This document shows positions 20,814 through 31,200 of a stretch of 64,000 nucleotides of DNA, one piece after another. Numbering within the stretch: the stretch's first letter is position 1; each line of letters starts with the position of its first letter. The notes under the pieces were generated by a model. The model searched no databases. It was given only the letters and a program-made list of their open reading frames with translations, and was not told the origin of the DNA. Made by a program: the position numbers and the translations under genes. The stretch is taken from assembly GCF_001584145.1 (NCBI RefSeq), contig NZ_CP013232.1:2542001-2606000 (forward strand), in the 5' to 3' direction. The DNA comes from Collimonas fungivorans (GTDB taxonomy: Bacteria > Pseudomonadota > Gammaproteobacteria > Burkholderiales > Burkholderiaceae_D).

Positions 20814-22778
20814 ATGCAAGCCACAAACAATCAATTCGCCGCAGACCGTAAGCTCGACGTCATTTGCATCGGGCGCCTGGCGGTAGACCTGTATGCGCAG
20901 CAGGTCGGCGCGCCTCTGGCGGATGTCAGCAGCTTTGCCAAATACCTGGGCGGCTCTTCCGCCAACATCGCTTTCGGCTGCGCCAGGCTGGGCCTGAAAT
21001 CGGCGATGCTGGCGCGGGTCGGCAATGAGCATAACGGCCAGTTCCTGACTGCGGCGCTGGCGGCCGAAGGCTGCGATGTCAGCCAGATCAAGGTCGATCC
21101 GGAGCGGCTGACCGCGCTGGTGATGCTGGGCCTGAAAGACAAAGACACTTTTCCCCTGATTTTTTACCGCGACAACTGCGCCGACATGGCGCTGGCGGAA
21201 GAAGACATCGATGAGGCGTTCATCGCCTCCAGCAAGGCGCTGCTGATTACCGGCACCCATTTTTCCACGCAGCAGGTGCATCGCAGCAGCAGCCTGGCGC
21301 TGGAATACGCGCGTCGCAACAACGTCCGCACGGTGCTCGACATCGACTACCGGCCGGTATTGTGGGGCCTGGCCCAAAAGGGCGACGGCGAGACGCGGTT
21401 CATCGCCAACGACGGCGTAACCAGTCACCTGCAAGGCATCCTGCCGAAATTCGACTTGGTGGTCGGCACCGAAGAAGAATTCATGATTGCCGGCGGCGGC
21501 CGCGACATCATCGCCTCCCTGCAGGCGGTGCGCGCCGTCAGCCAGGCGACGCTGGTGGTCAAGCGCGGGCCGCTGGGCTGCGCCGTGATCCACGGCGCGA
21601 TTCCAAAGTCGCTGGATGAAGGTTTCAACTACAAGGGCGTGCGGGTCGAAGTACTCAATGTGCTGGGCGCCGGCGATGCCTTCCTGTCGGGTTTCCTGAA
21701 GGGCTGGCTGAACGGCGAAGACGATCAAAGCTGCTGCCGTTACGCCAATGCTTGCGGCGCCCTGGTGGTATCGCGCCATGCTTGTGCGCCGGCGATGCCG
21801 ACGCCGGTCGAACTGGCATATTTCCTTGAGCATGCAGAACGCATGCAGCGGCCCGACCAGGATGCACACCTGCAGCGCCTGCACCGGGTCACGGCGCCAC
21901 GCAAAACCTGGGATGAGGTGAATGTCTTCGCCTTTGACCATCGCAACCAGTTCTTTGAGCTGGCGCGCGAATTTGGCGGCGGCGCCGGCGAAGCGCGCCT
22001 GCCGCAGCTCAAGCAGCTGCTGGTGCAGGCGGTGGCGGCTACCGAGCAGGCGCTCGGATTGCAAGGGAAGATCGGCATATTGTCAGATGACCGTTATGGC
22101 CAGGATGCGTTGAATGCCGCTACCGGACGCGGCTGGTGGATCGGCCGCACAGTGGAACTGCCGCTCTCGAATCCGCTGGAATTCGACTACGGCCGTTCGA
22201 TAGGTTCGCATCTGCTGAGCTGGCCGAAGGAGCACGTGGTCAAGTGCCTGGTGCAGTTTCATCCGGACGATGCGGTAGAAAAACGCCTGGAGCAGGAAGC
22301 GCAGATCCGCGGCCTGTACAACGCGGTGCAGGTCAGCGGCCATGAACTGCTGCTGGAAATCATCCCGCCCAAGGATTTGCCGAGGGCTGACGATACCGTG
22401 CTGCGCGGCATCAAGCGCCTGTACAACCTGGGAGTTTATCCCGAATGGTGGAAGCTGGAATCGATGTCGGCCCAGCAGTGGCAGGCGATCGACAGCCTGA
22501 TTGCCGAGCGCGATCCCTATTGCCGCGGCGTAGTGCTGCTGGGGCTGGCGGCGCCGGTGGAAGAACTGGCCGCGGGCTTCCGTGCCTCGCGGCACAGCAC
22601 GACCTGCCGTGGTTTCATGGTGGGACGGACGATTTTCCATGAGCCATCCAAGCTGTGGCTGCAAGGGCAAATAGACGATGCCGCCTTGATCCGGCAGGTA
22701 AGAACCACTTTCGAAAAACTCATCGGCGTCTGGCAGGCCAGTCGCAGCGAAGAGCAGGCAGCGGAGCGCGCAGCATGA
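20814..22778 (+). CDS. iolC: IolC fused to DUF2090: 5-dehydro-2-deoxygluconokinase with predicted aldolase domain
   Basis: Bifunctional cytoplasmic enzyme, 654 aa. The N-terminal PfkB-type kinase (about 1-325) has LGGSSANIAFGCARLGLKSAM and the catalytic NVLGAGDAFLSGFLKGW at about 281-297; it phosphorylates 5-dehydro-2-deoxygluconate (DKG). The C-terminal DUF2090 domain (about 340-640; VFAFDHRNQFFELAREFGGG, ILSDDRYGQDALN) belongs to the class-I-aldolase-like superfamily and probably replaces IolJ by cleaving DKG-phosphate to malonic semialdehyde and DHAP. This fusion is known in Proteobacteria. The stop overlaps the iolD start by four bases. Confidence 0.93.
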   Translation: MQATNNQFAADRKLDVICIGRLAVDLYAQQVGAPLADVSSFAKYLGGSSANIAFGCARLGLKSAMLARVGNEHNGQFLTAALAAEGCDVSQIKVDPERLTALVMLGLKDKDTFPLIFYRDNCADMALAEEDIDEAFIASSKALLITGTHFSTQQVHRSSSLALEYARRNNVRTVLDIDYRPVLWGLAQKGDGETRFIANDGVTSHLQGILPKFDLVVGTEEEFMIAGGGRDIIASLQAVRAVSQATLVVKRGPLGCAVIHGAIPKSLDEGFNYKGVRVEVLNVLGAGDAFLSGFLKGWLNGEDDQSCCRYANACGALVVSRHACAPAMPTPVELAYFLEHAERMQRPDQDAHLQRLHRVTAPRKTWDEVNVFAFDHRNQFFELAREFGGGAGEARLPQLKQLLVQAVAATEQALGLQGKIGILSDDRYGQDALNAATGRGWWIGRTVELPLSNPLEFDYGRSIGSHLLSWPKEHVVKCLVQFHPDDAVEKRLEQEAQIRGLYNAVQVSGHELLLEIIPPKDLPRADDTVLRGIKRLYNLGVYPEWWKLESMSAQQWQAIDSLIAERDPYCRGVVLLGLAAPVEELAAGFRASRHSTTCRGFMVGRTIFHEPSKLWLQGQIDDAALIRQVRTTFEKLIGVWQASRSEEQAAERAA

Positions 22779-24640
22779 ATGCAAAAACCATACGCCTGAC
22801 CATGGCGCAAGCATTGGTGCGTTACCTGGCCGCCTTGCGGGTCGATACGGCGGACGGCCAGGCGCCATTGTTCGGCGGCGTCTTTGCCATCTTCGGCCAT
22901 GGCAACGTGGCTGGCCTGGGAGAGGCGCTGTACCAGCATCGGGAACAGTTGCCGACCTATCGCGCGCATAACGAACAGGCCATGGCGCATGCCGCGATCG
23001 CCTATGCCAAGACGCACATGCGACGGCGCATGATGGCGGTCACCAGCTCGATCGGCCCGGGCGCCACCAACTTGTTGACGGCGGCGGCCCTGGCTCACGT
23101 GAACCGCTTGCCGGTGTTGCTGCTGCCGGGCGATATCTTCGTTTCGCGGCGGCCCGATCCGGTGCTGCAGCAGGTGGAAAATTTCCAGGACGGCGGCGTC
23201 TCCGCCAACGATGCGTTCAAGCCTCTGTCGCGTTATTTTGACCGCATCTGCTATCCGGAGCAGTTGCTGACAGCCTTGCCGCGCGCGATCCAGGTGCTGA
23301 CCGATGCCGCCGAATGCGGCCCGGTGACGCTGGCGTTGCCGCAAGACGTTCAGGCCATGGCTTACGATTATCCGGTTGAGTTTTTTGCGCCGCAGACGGT
23401 CAGGTTCCGCGCCCGCGGACCGGCGGCGGACGAGCTGCAAGAGGCGCTGGCATTGCTAAAAAACGCCCGGCAGCCCTTGATCGTGGCCGGCGGCGGCGTG
23501 TTGTATGGCGAAGCCACCGAAGCGCTGCGTGCTTTTGCTGAAAAACATGCGGTGCCGGTGGCGGAAACCCAGGCCGGCAAAAGCGCCTTGGCCTGGCGCC
23601 ATCCCTTGCAGCTGGGGGCGCTCGGCGTGACCGGTTCGCCGGCTGCCAATGCGCTGGCGCAGAAGGCCGATGTTGTGATTGCGGTAGGCACCCGGCTGCA
23701 GGATTTCACTACCGGTTCGCACTCCCTGTTCGGCCAGGCAAAACTGCTGTGCATCAATGTCAACGCGGTCGACGCCATGAAATGGCAGGGCACGCCGATG
23801 TTGTCCGACGCCCGGCTGGGGCTGGCTGCCTTGTCGCAAGGCTTGCAGGACTGGCGTTCCAGCACCGGCTGGCACGCATTGGCGCTGGAGCAGGCCAACA
23901 GCTGGCGCGCCACGGTCGACAAGATCACCGGCCAGAGGGAAATAGAAGCGCCGGCCCTGCCGTATGACGGCGAGGTGATTGGCGCGGTCCAGCGGTCCAG
24001 CATCGACTCGACCGTGCACGATATCGTGGTCTGCGCCGCCGGCACCTTGCCGGCCGAGCTGCACAAGCTGTGGCGCACTTCGACGCCGGGTGGTTACCAC
24101 GTCGAATATGGCTATTCGTGCATGGGCTATGAAATCGCCGGTGCGCTCGGCGTCAAGCTGGCGCAGCCGGAGCGCGACGTGATCGTGATGGTGGGCGACG
24201 GCAGCTACCTGATGATGAATTCGGAGATCGCCACCTCAGTCATGCTGGGCAAGAAACTGATCATCGTGGTGCTGGACAACCGCGGCTACGGCTGCATCAA
24301 CCGCCTGCAGCAGGCTTGCGGCGGGGCGCCGTTCAACAACATGCTGGAAGACTGCCTGCAAGGGCCGCAGGGGGCGCCGGCCATCGATTTTGCTGGGCAT
24401 GCAAGATCGCTTGGCGCGCTGGCGGAAAACGTCAAGACCATCGCCCAGCTGGAAGCTGCGCTGCAACGGGCGCGCGCCGCCGACCGCACCTACCTGGTAT
24501 GCATCGATACCGACCCCGCGCGCACTACCGACGATGGCGGCTGCTGGTGGGAGGTGGCGGTGCCGGAGGTATCTGAACGGCCGCAGGTGCAAGCCGCGCG
24601 CGCCGAATATGAACAAGCCCGCCACAGTCAAAAAGTGTGA
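22775..24640 (+). CDS. iolD: 3D-(3,5/4)-trihydroxycyclohexane-1,2-dione acylhydrolase (IolD)
   Basis: ThDP-dependent hydrolase that opens the inositol ring, giving 5-deoxy-glucuronate. 621 aa. The N-terminal ThDP-pyrimidine domain (FAIFGHGNVAGLGEAL, YRAHNEQAMAHAAIAYAK with the catalytic Glu region) is followed by a central domain. The C-terminal ThDP motif is VMVGDGSYLMMNSEIAT...VVLDNRGYG at about 471-510. The ATG at 22775 overlaps the iolC stop (ATGA); the frame stays open further upstream but that part overlaps iolC and is not family-like. Confidence 0.95.
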   Translation: MNAKTIRLTMAQALVRYLAALRVDTADGQAPLFGGVFAIFGHGNVAGLGEALYQHREQLPTYRAHNEQAMAHAAIAYAKTHMRRRMMAVTSSIGPGATNLLTAAALAHVNRLPVLLLPGDIFVSRRPDPVLQQVENFQDGGVSANDAFKPLSRYFDRICYPEQLLTALPRAIQVLTDAAECGPVTLALPQDVQAMAYDYPVEFFAPQTVRFRARGPAADELQEALALLKNARQPLIVAGGGVLYGEATEALRAFAEKHAVPVAETQAGKSALAWRHPLQLGALGVTGSPAANALAQKADVVIAVGTRLQDFTTGSHSLFGQAKLLCINVNAVDAMKWQGTPMLSDARLGLAALSQGLQDWRSSTGWHALALEQANSWRATVDKITGQREIEAPALPYDGEVIGAVQRSSIDSTVHDIVVCAAGTLPAELHKLWRTSTPGGYHVEYGYSCMGYEIAGALGVKLAQPERDVIVMVGDGSYLMMNSEIATSVMLGKKLIIVVLDNRGYGCINRLQQACGGAPFNNMLEDCLQGPQGAPAIDFAGHARSLGALAENVKTIAQLEAALQRARAADRTYLVCIDTDPARTTDDGGCWWEVAVPEVSERPQVQAARAEYEQARHSQKV

Positions 24641-24670
24641 GTGTTAATAATGTAATGCAGCGGAGAGACC

Positions 24671-25579
24671 ATGACATTTAACGTAAAGATCGGCATCAAC
24701 CCGATTTCCTGGATGAACGACGACTTGCCTTCGCTGGGCGGCGAGACGCCGCTGGAAACGGCGCTGGCCGAAGGCGCGCAGATTGGCTATCGCGGCTTCG
24801 AACTGGGTAACAAGTTTCCCAAGGAGGCGGCTGCGCTGGCGGCCGTGCTCGGCAAATACCAGCTGGAATGCATTTCGGGCTGGTATTCCGGCCGCCTGGC
24901 GACCGGCTCGGTCGAGGATGAAATCGCCGCTGTCGGCCCGCATCTGCGGCTGCTGGCGGAAAACGGCTCCAAGGTCATGGTGTATGGCGAAGTAGCCAAC
25001 GCCATCCAGGGTCGGCCGGATCCCTTGTACAAGCGGCCACGTTTCCTGAACGACCTGGAATGGCGCCAGTATGCCGACCGGTTGACCGCTTTTGCGCGCT
25101 TCACCTTGTCGCACGGGGTGCGCCTGGCTTACCACCATCATATGGGCGCCTACGTTGAAACCCCGGCCGATGTCGAACGCCTGATGGCACTGACCGGCGA
25201 TGAAGTCGGTTTGCTGTTCGACAGTGGTCACATCATGTTTGCCGGCGGCGATCCCTTGCAGGTGCTGCAGCAACATATCAAACGCGTCTGCCATGTCCAT
25301 TGCAAGGATGTGCGGCCGGCGGTGGTGAAAATGGCGCGCAACGGCAACTGGAGTTTCCTGCAGGCGGTGATCAACGGTGCGTTTACGGTGCCGGGCGACG
25401 GCGCCATCGATTTCGACGGTCTGCTGCGTCTGCTGCACAGGCATGGTTACGCCGGCTGGCTGGTGGTCGAAGCGGAGCAGGATCCGGCTGTCGCTCCCAG
25501 CTATCAATATGCCGACATGGGTTATCGCCATCTGGCCGGACTGGTGCAGGCCATCGGCAACGAGCAGGAGGCAGCATGA
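24671..25579 (+). CDS. iolE: Inosose dehydratase
   Basis: Dehydrates 2-keto-myo-inositol to the diketone used by IolD. A 302-aa TIM-barrel protein with the IolE opening VKIGINPISWMNDDLPSLGG and metal-site segments YHHHMGAYVETPADVERL, LLFDSGHIMFAGGDP and VCHVHCKDVRPAVV. It follows iolD by 30 bases and overlaps iolB by four bases. GAGAGACC precedes the ATG. Confidence 0.95.
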   Translation: MTFNVKIGINPISWMNDDLPSLGGETPLETALAEGAQIGYRGFELGNKFPKEAAALAAVLGKYQLECISGWYSGRLATGSVEDEIAAVGPHLRLLAENGSKVMVYGEVANAIQGRPDPLYKRPRFLNDLEWRQYADRLTAFARFTLSHGVRLAYHHHMGAYVETPADVERLMALTGDEVGLLFDSGHIMFAGGDPLQVLQQHIKRVCHVHCKDVRPAVVKMARNGNWSFLQAVINGAFTVPGDGAIDFDGLLRLLHRHGYAGWLVVEAEQDPAVAPSYQYADMGYRHLAGLVQAIGNEQEAA

Positions 25580-26370
25580 GCCTGCTTGTCAAAGGCCAGC
25601 CGCAAGGACGGGAAATCGTCAGCGTCACGCCGCAGTCGGCCAATTGGCGCTTTGTCGGTTTTGCCGCCTACCGCCTGGCGGCTGCTGAACGGATCCGCTT
25701 CGATACCGCCGAGCGCGAAGTGTGCATAGTGGTGTTGCGCGGGGTGGTCAGCGTGCAAGCCGGCGACCAAACATGGAAAGAAATCGGCGAGCGCCAAAGT
25801 GTATTTGACCAGGTTTCTCCGTACGCCGTGTATGTGCCGCACAACCATGCCGTCACCGTCGGCGCCCACGGCGACGCGGAAATTGCAGTCTGCAGCGCAC
25901 CCGGCCATGGCGACCTGGGGGCGCGACTGATCGAGCCGGGCATGGCCAAGCGTTCGGTGCGCGGGCAGGGCAGCAATACGCGCTATGTCTGCGATATCCT
26001 GCCGCAGGGCGAGCCGGCCGACCATCTGCTGGTGGTGGAAGTGGTTACGCCCGGCGGCCATTCTTCAAGCTATCCGCCGCACAAGCACGATACCGATAAC
26101 CTGCCGCAAGAGAGTTCGCTCGAAGAGACCTATTACCATCGCCTCAATCCGCCGCAGGGTTTTGCTTTCCAGCGCGTATATACCGATGATCGTTCGCTCG
26201 ACGAATCGATGGCGGTGGAAAACCACGATGTGGTGATGGTGCCGCGCGGTTATCACCCGGTGGTGGCGCCGCACGGCTACGACAGCTATTACCTGAACGT
26301 GATGGCGGGGCCCAGGCGTGAATGGCATTTCAAGAACGATCCGGCCCATGAATGGATGTTGCAGCGTTGA
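25576..26370 (+). CDS. iolB: 5-deoxy-glucuronate isomerase
   Basis: Isomerises 5-deoxy-glucuronate to 5-dehydro-2-deoxygluconate, the IolC substrate. 264 aa, a two-cupin protein. The metal-binding cupin segment SSYPPHKHDTDNLPQESSLEETYYH lies near residue 165, and the C-terminal VPRGYHPVVAPHGYDSYYLNVMAG is diagnostic. The start at 25576 overlaps the iolE stop (ATGA). Last gene of the operon; no strong terminator is visible before the tRNA promoter. No iolA (malonate-semialdehyde dehydrogenase) follows. Confidence 0.95.
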   Translation: MSLLVKGQPQGREIVSVTPQSANWRFVGFAAYRLAAAERIRFDTAEREVCIVVLRGVVSVQAGDQTWKEIGERQSVFDQVSPYAVYVPHNHAVTVGAHGDAEIAVCSAPGHGDLGARLIEPGMAKRSVRGQGSNTRYVCDILPQGEPADHLLVVEVVTPGGHSSSYPPHKHDTDNLPQESSLEETYYHRLNPPQGFAFQRVYTDDRSLDESMAVENHDVVMVPRGYHPVVAPHGYDSYYLNVMAGPRREWHFKNDPAHEWMLQR

Positions 26371-26438
26371 TCCGATGCCGGACCAGGGCGCCGTCTATCA
26401 AGCGTCGTAAAAAATTGCATAAAAATCGCAAACTCCGA

Positions 26439-26468
26439 TTGACCGAAGCTATCAAATGCACGTATTAT
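26439..26468 (+). promoter_or_regulatory. Predicted sigma-70 promoter of tRNA-Leu
   Basis: TTGACC (26439-26444) and TATTAT (26463-26468) with an 18-base spacer lie about 45 bases before the tRNA 5' end, a good match to consensus and the right distance for a stable-RNA promoter. Confidence 0.65.
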
Positions 26469-26513
26469 TCGGTCTTCGGAATTGCAGTGAGTCTTACGGG
26501 GCTTCGCATTACG

Positions 26514-26598
26514 GCCCACGTGGCGGAATTGGTAGACGCGCATGGTTCAGGTCCATGTGCCGCAAGGTGTGGGGGTTCGAGTCCCTCCGTGGGCACCA
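26514..26598 (+). tRNA. tRNA-Leu, anticodon CAG
   Basis: An 85-nt class-II tRNA. The acceptor stem is GCCCACG (26514-26520) against CGTGGGC with encoded ACCA. The D-arm is GGCGGAATTGGTAGACGC. The anticodon arm is CATGG-TTCAGGT-CCATG with CAG at the centre, followed by a long variable arm and the T-arm loop GTTCGAGTC. It reads CTG, by far the most used Leu codon in this DNA. Confidence 0.97.
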
Positions 26599-26623
26599 GG
26601 AAACTGGTGTGAGAAGTGTAGAG

Positions 26624-26660
26624 AAACCGCATAAACAGTCATGTTTATGCGGTTTTTTTG
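26624..26660 (+). terminator. Rho-independent terminator after tRNA-Leu
   Basis: A 14-bp stem AAACCGCATAAACA (26624-26637) / TGTTTATGCGGTTT (26642-26655) with a GTCA loop is followed by a T-run. It lies 25 bases after the tRNA. Confidence 0.95.
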
Positions 26661-26741
26661 TTTTCCGGGCTGTCTTTGCCGGTTTGTCATGAGGGAAGTT
26701 TGCCGTATTATGTAAAAATCATAACAAGTTCGAGGCTGTCC

Positions 26742-28277
26742 ATGGTTTTTATCGCATCGCTCGCGTTGCTTTCCCTGTTTGTGCTGTGGGGTGCGCTGTC
26801 GCCGCTGAGCCTGGCTGCTGTGATGCAAGCGGCGCTGGGCAGCACGATCGTTAATTTCGGCTGGTTCTACCTGCTCTCGATGTTCAGCTTCCTGGTGTTT
26901 GCGCTTTACCTGGCGTTCGGCCGCTTTGGCGCGATCCGCCTCGGCGGCGAGGATGCCGAGCCGGATTTCAGCCGGCATAGCTGGTTTGCCATGCTGTTTG
27001 CCGCCGGCATGGGAATCGGGCTGGTGTTCTGGGGCGTGGCGGAACCGGTTTCGCATTTTGCCACGCCGCCCAGCGGTCCGGCCGGCGGTCCCGAGGCAGC
27101 CCGGATCGGCTTGCGCTATGCGTTTTTCCATTGGGGCTTGCATCCATGGGCGGCCTATTGCGTGGTGGCGCTGGCCCTGGCATTTTTCCAGTTCAACCGC
27201 AATCGGCCGATGCTGATGAGCACCACCTTCGAGCCGCTGATCGGCAAATATGCCCAAGGTTTCCTCGGCCAGGCCATCGATATCCTGGCGATCATCGCTA
27301 CCGCCATCGGCGTCGCTACCTCGCTCGGCTTCGGCACCCTCCAGATCAGCAGCGGCTTGCACAAGGTGTTTGGACTGGATAACGGCCTCAGCTTGCAGCT
27401 ATCGGTAATTGCGGTGGCCGCGGTGCTCTACCTGGCCTCGTCGCTCAGCGGCCTCGACCGCGGCGTCAAGATCCTCAGCAACCTCAACATGGTGCTGGCG
27501 CTGCTGCTGATGCTGTTTGTGCTGGCATTGGGGCCGACCCTGTTCATCATGGATGCGCTGACCACCACGCTGGGCGATTACCTGGACAACCTGATCAGCA
27601 TGAGCATGCGCATGACGCCGTTTTCCAAAGGCACCTGGATTGCCGACTGGACCTTGTTCTACTGGGCCTGGTGGGTGACCTGGGCGCCGTTTGTCGGCAC
27701 CTTCATTGCGCGCATTTCGCGCGGCCGCACCATCCGCGAATTCGTCACCGGCGTATTGCTGGTGCCGTCACTGATCAGTTTCCTCTGGTTCGCCACCTTT
27801 GGCGGCGCCGCGCTGCACGGCATCATGTTCGAGCATCTGCCGCTGGTGGATATCGTCAAGCAGGACAGTTCGCTGGCCTTGTTTGCCTTGCTCGATCACC
27901 TGCCGTGGGCTACCTTGACGTCACTGATTGCGATCGTGCTGGTGTCGGTATTTTTCATCACTTCCGCCGATTCGGCCACCTTCGTGCTGGGCATGATGAG
28001 CAGCAAGGGTAGCCCGGCGCCGTCGGCCCGGATCAAGCTGACCTGGGGTGTGCTGACTGCCCTGATCGCGGCGGTGCTGCTGATGGCCGGCGGCTTGAAA
28101 GGCTTGCAGACAACCTCGATCGTGATTGCCTTGCCGTTCATGATCATCATGCTGCTGATGTGCGTGAGCCTGTTCCGCGCGCTGGGCGAGGAGGCCGATA
28201 CTCTGGAACGCCGGCGCCACGCGCGCGATCGGCTGCTGGAGCGTTTGCTGCGGGAGCGCGAGCAAACGCCGTCCTGA
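26742..28277 (+). CDS. BCCT-family betaine/choline/carnitine transporter
   Basis: Twelve-helix symporter for quaternary ammonium compounds, 512 aa. The BCCT signature appears as DWTLFYWAWWVTWAPFVGTFIARISRGRTIREF, and MGIGLVFWGVAEPVSHF is in helix 3. The cytoplasmic tail is short and charged (LERRRHARDRLLERLLRERE). I chose the ATG at 26742 because GAGG lies six bases upstream and the upstream frame runs into the terminator. It converges on the NRPS-like gene with an 18-base gap. Substrate (choline, betaine, carnitine) is not readable by eye; choline catabolism genes are not nearby. Confidence 0.92.
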   Translation: MVFIASLALLSLFVLWGALSPLSLAAVMQAALGSTIVNFGWFYLLSMFSFLVFALYLAFGRFGAIRLGGEDAEPDFSRHSWFAMLFAAGMGIGLVFWGVAEPVSHFATPPSGPAGGPEAARIGLRYAFFHWGLHPWAAYCVVALALAFFQFNRNRPMLMSTTFEPLIGKYAQGFLGQAIDILAIIATAIGVATSLGFGTLQISSGLHKVFGLDNGLSLQLSVIAVAAVLYLASSLSGLDRGVKILSNLNMVLALLLMLFVLALGPTLFIMDALTTTLGDYLDNLISMSMRMTPFSKGTWIADWTLFYWAWWVTWAPFVGTFIARISRGRTIREFVTGVLLVPSLISFLWFATFGGAALHGIMFEHLPLVDIVKQDSSLALFALLDHLPWATLTSLIAIVLVSVFFITSADSATFVLGMMSSKGSPAPSARIKLTWGVLTALIAAVLLMAGGLKGLQTTSIVIALPFMIIMLLMCVSLFRALGEEADTLERRRHARDRLLERLLREREQTPS

Positions 28278-28295
28278 TCCTTGATTCAAGCGGCT

Positions 28296-31200
28296 TCAGA
28301 TTCTGGCCGGCGCCGCCGGGCAGCCGCGCCAGTTGGTGCCTGCCGGAATCGATTCGCCTTTCATCACCAGCGTCAGCGCGCCCAGCTTGGCGTTGTCGTT
28401 GACCGTCGCGCTGTACAGCACGAAGCTGCGCGGCCCCATGTAAACCCGGCTGCCGATGTTGACGTGGTCGATCTTCATGACCCGGTCTTCGAACAAGTGC
28501 GTCTGCGGGCAGGCCTGGGCGTTCAGTTCGCTGTAGTCGCCGATGGTGACGCAGTCGAATTCGGTGATGTCGGTGGTATTCATGTAAACCCCGCGGCCGA
28601 TATGGCAGCCCAGCAGGTTCAGGGCCAGCGGCAGCCACGGTGTGCCGCGCAGGTAGCTCATGAAATTCGGTATTGCGATTCCTTCATACAAATTGGTGAC
28701 GCCTTCAGACAGCCAGACGAAACGCGTCCACATCGGTACGCTGCATTTCTTGTAGCGCCCGATCAGCAGCCACTTGAGGGCGGCGATGAAGATGAAGGTG
28801 CCGATGCCGTACAGCAGGCCGGCGCTGGTGAGCAAGGAAACCACTTCGCCCCACTGGCCGGCGCCGGCCAGCGGCATCAGGTTCAGCACAACGGTATAAC
28901 CGACCGCGATCACGATCGCATGCGGCGACACGATGCGGAAGCCTTCCACCAGCGCACGGCCCAGGCGGCGCCGGCGCGACGGACGGAACGTCAGGTGTTC
29001 CGGGAAACCGCTGGTCTGCTCGCGCGCCGGCAGGTTGATCGGCGGCGAGCCGAGCCAGGTGTCGCCGGGCTGCATGCGGCCATTGTCCGGCGTGCGCGAA
29101 TGGACGCCGATCAGGACATTTTCCGGCAGGATGCTGCCGTCCGGCACATAAGCGCCGTTGCCGACGAAGCTGCGGCGCGAGATTACGGTCGGCTTCATGG
29201 TCATCCAGCCGCCGTCGATCTGTTCGTCGCCGAGCAAGACGGCATCGGCGATAAAGGTGTCGTCGCCCAGGGTCAGCATGTCCGGCACCACGCCCAGCGC
29301 GGTCGATATCTCGGCATGGCGGCCGACCTTGGCGCCCAGCAGGCGGTACCAGAGCGGCGCGTAGACGGTAGCGTAGACGCCATGCAAGACGCTCAGGCTG
29401 GATTCCTGAATCTGGTTGACCAGCCATTTGCTGCAATAGATATTGCTGCGCACCGGCCAGCTGCCGGCCCGCATGCGCGGCAGCAGGCTCCAGCGGATGC
29501 CGGCCGAGAGCAGGGCGGTGCACACGATCAGCACGGCAGTGGCAGGGAACGCCATGACGAAATATTTGGACAGCTGGAACGGCACATTGCCGTTGCTTTG
29601 CAGCCAGGGGAAACGATCGGTATCGTCGAGCCAGTCGATCAGGATGAAGCTGGGAAACACCGGCATGAAGAACAGGGTGGTGATCAGGAAAGCGCCGAAC
29701 AGGAAAAATACCGATTCACCCAGCTGGCGCCTGCGCGTAACCGGCGGCCGCGGCGGTTTGGAGGCGTGATCGAAAACACCGGCATCGCGCGCCGGCGAAC
29801 CGGTCCAGATGCGGCCCGCCGGCACCGCCTGACCTTCGCTGATGGCGCTCTGGCCTTCCACATGACCGAAGGCGCCGACATTCGTGTTGCCTTCCATGAC
29901 GACATAGGAACCGATACAGCTTTCGCGCTGCAATGTAATCGGGCCTAGCCACAGCTCGCCGTGTTCGACGCGGGCATTTTCAAAATTGACGGCATTGCCG
30001 ATGCTCACGCCGTCCTCTATGGTAAGCAGGTCGTGCGCGCGCAAGGTCATGGAGCCGATAACGACTTCCGAGCCGATGCGCGCACCCAGCGCCCGCAGCC
30101 ACCAGCTGTACAAGGTCGAGCCGCTCAGCAGGTAGGCCGGCGCCGCTTCGATCAGGCGGTCGGCCAGCCACCAGCGGTAATAGGTCAAGCCCCAGAGCGG
30201 ATAGCGGCCGGCTTTCAGGCGTCCGGCGATCAGCCATTTGGCGGCAATCGCAATGGCGAACTCAAACAGGGTGGCCAGCAGGAATACGCCTACCGACACC
30301 ACGATTGCCAGGGCAATCGAATCGCCTGGATCGCCGGTGAAGAAGTGATAGGTGAAAAACGGCGCCAGCCATTGCATCATGCGCATTGCCACCAGCCACG
30401 GCACGGCGGCGGCCTGGGCGGCGCCGCACAGCCAGCGTTTCAGGTCCGACGGCGGGCTCCAGCTGGTGTCGACCGCGATGCCGGCCGCCGGCGCTACCGC
30501 CAGCACCTGGGCGATGCGGCCGACGGTGCGGTTCATGTAAATGTCGCGCACCGTCACATGGGCAAAATCGGGATTGGCGCGCAGGGCGGAGGCGAGTTTT
30601 GCCGCGAACAGCGAATGGCCGCCGAGATCGTTGAAAAAATCGGCGCTGCGCTGGATAGGCTGGCCAGGGAACAGTTTGTTCAACGCCGCGAACAGGGCCA
30701 GTTCGGCCGGCGTTTCAGGGACGTCGGAATCAAGGCCGCCGGCGCTGGTTAGCGCCAACGGCCTGGCTTTCAGAGTCTTGCGGTCGATCTTGCCGGAAGT
30801 CAGGCGCGGCATCTCTTGCATCGCTTCGAAGAAACCCGGCACCATATAGGGCGGCAGCCGTTCAGCCAAGGCGCTGCGCAGAACCGCAGGCACGATTTCT
30901 GCGCCGCTTTCGGCGACGATGAAAGCGATCAGCTGGTCGATGCCATCCTCCTGGCGCAATACGACCGCTACCGTGCCGACTCCCGGCTGGCGCGCCAGCA
31001 CTTCTTCGATTTCACCCAGTTCGACGCGGAAGCCGCGGATCTTTACCTGGTCGTCGGTGCGGCCCAGGCACTGGACCCGGCCATCGGCTTCGATCCGGGC
31101 CAGGTCGCCGGTACGATACAGGCGGCGGTCATGTTCGCCGCTGGCCCAAGGATTGGCCAGGAATTTTTCGGCAGTCAGTTCCGGCCGTCCCAGATAGCCT

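Noticed and set aside
26514..26660. tRNA-Leu as an integration site of a genomic island
   Set aside because: No integrase gene and no repeated tRNA 3' end was seen in the window.
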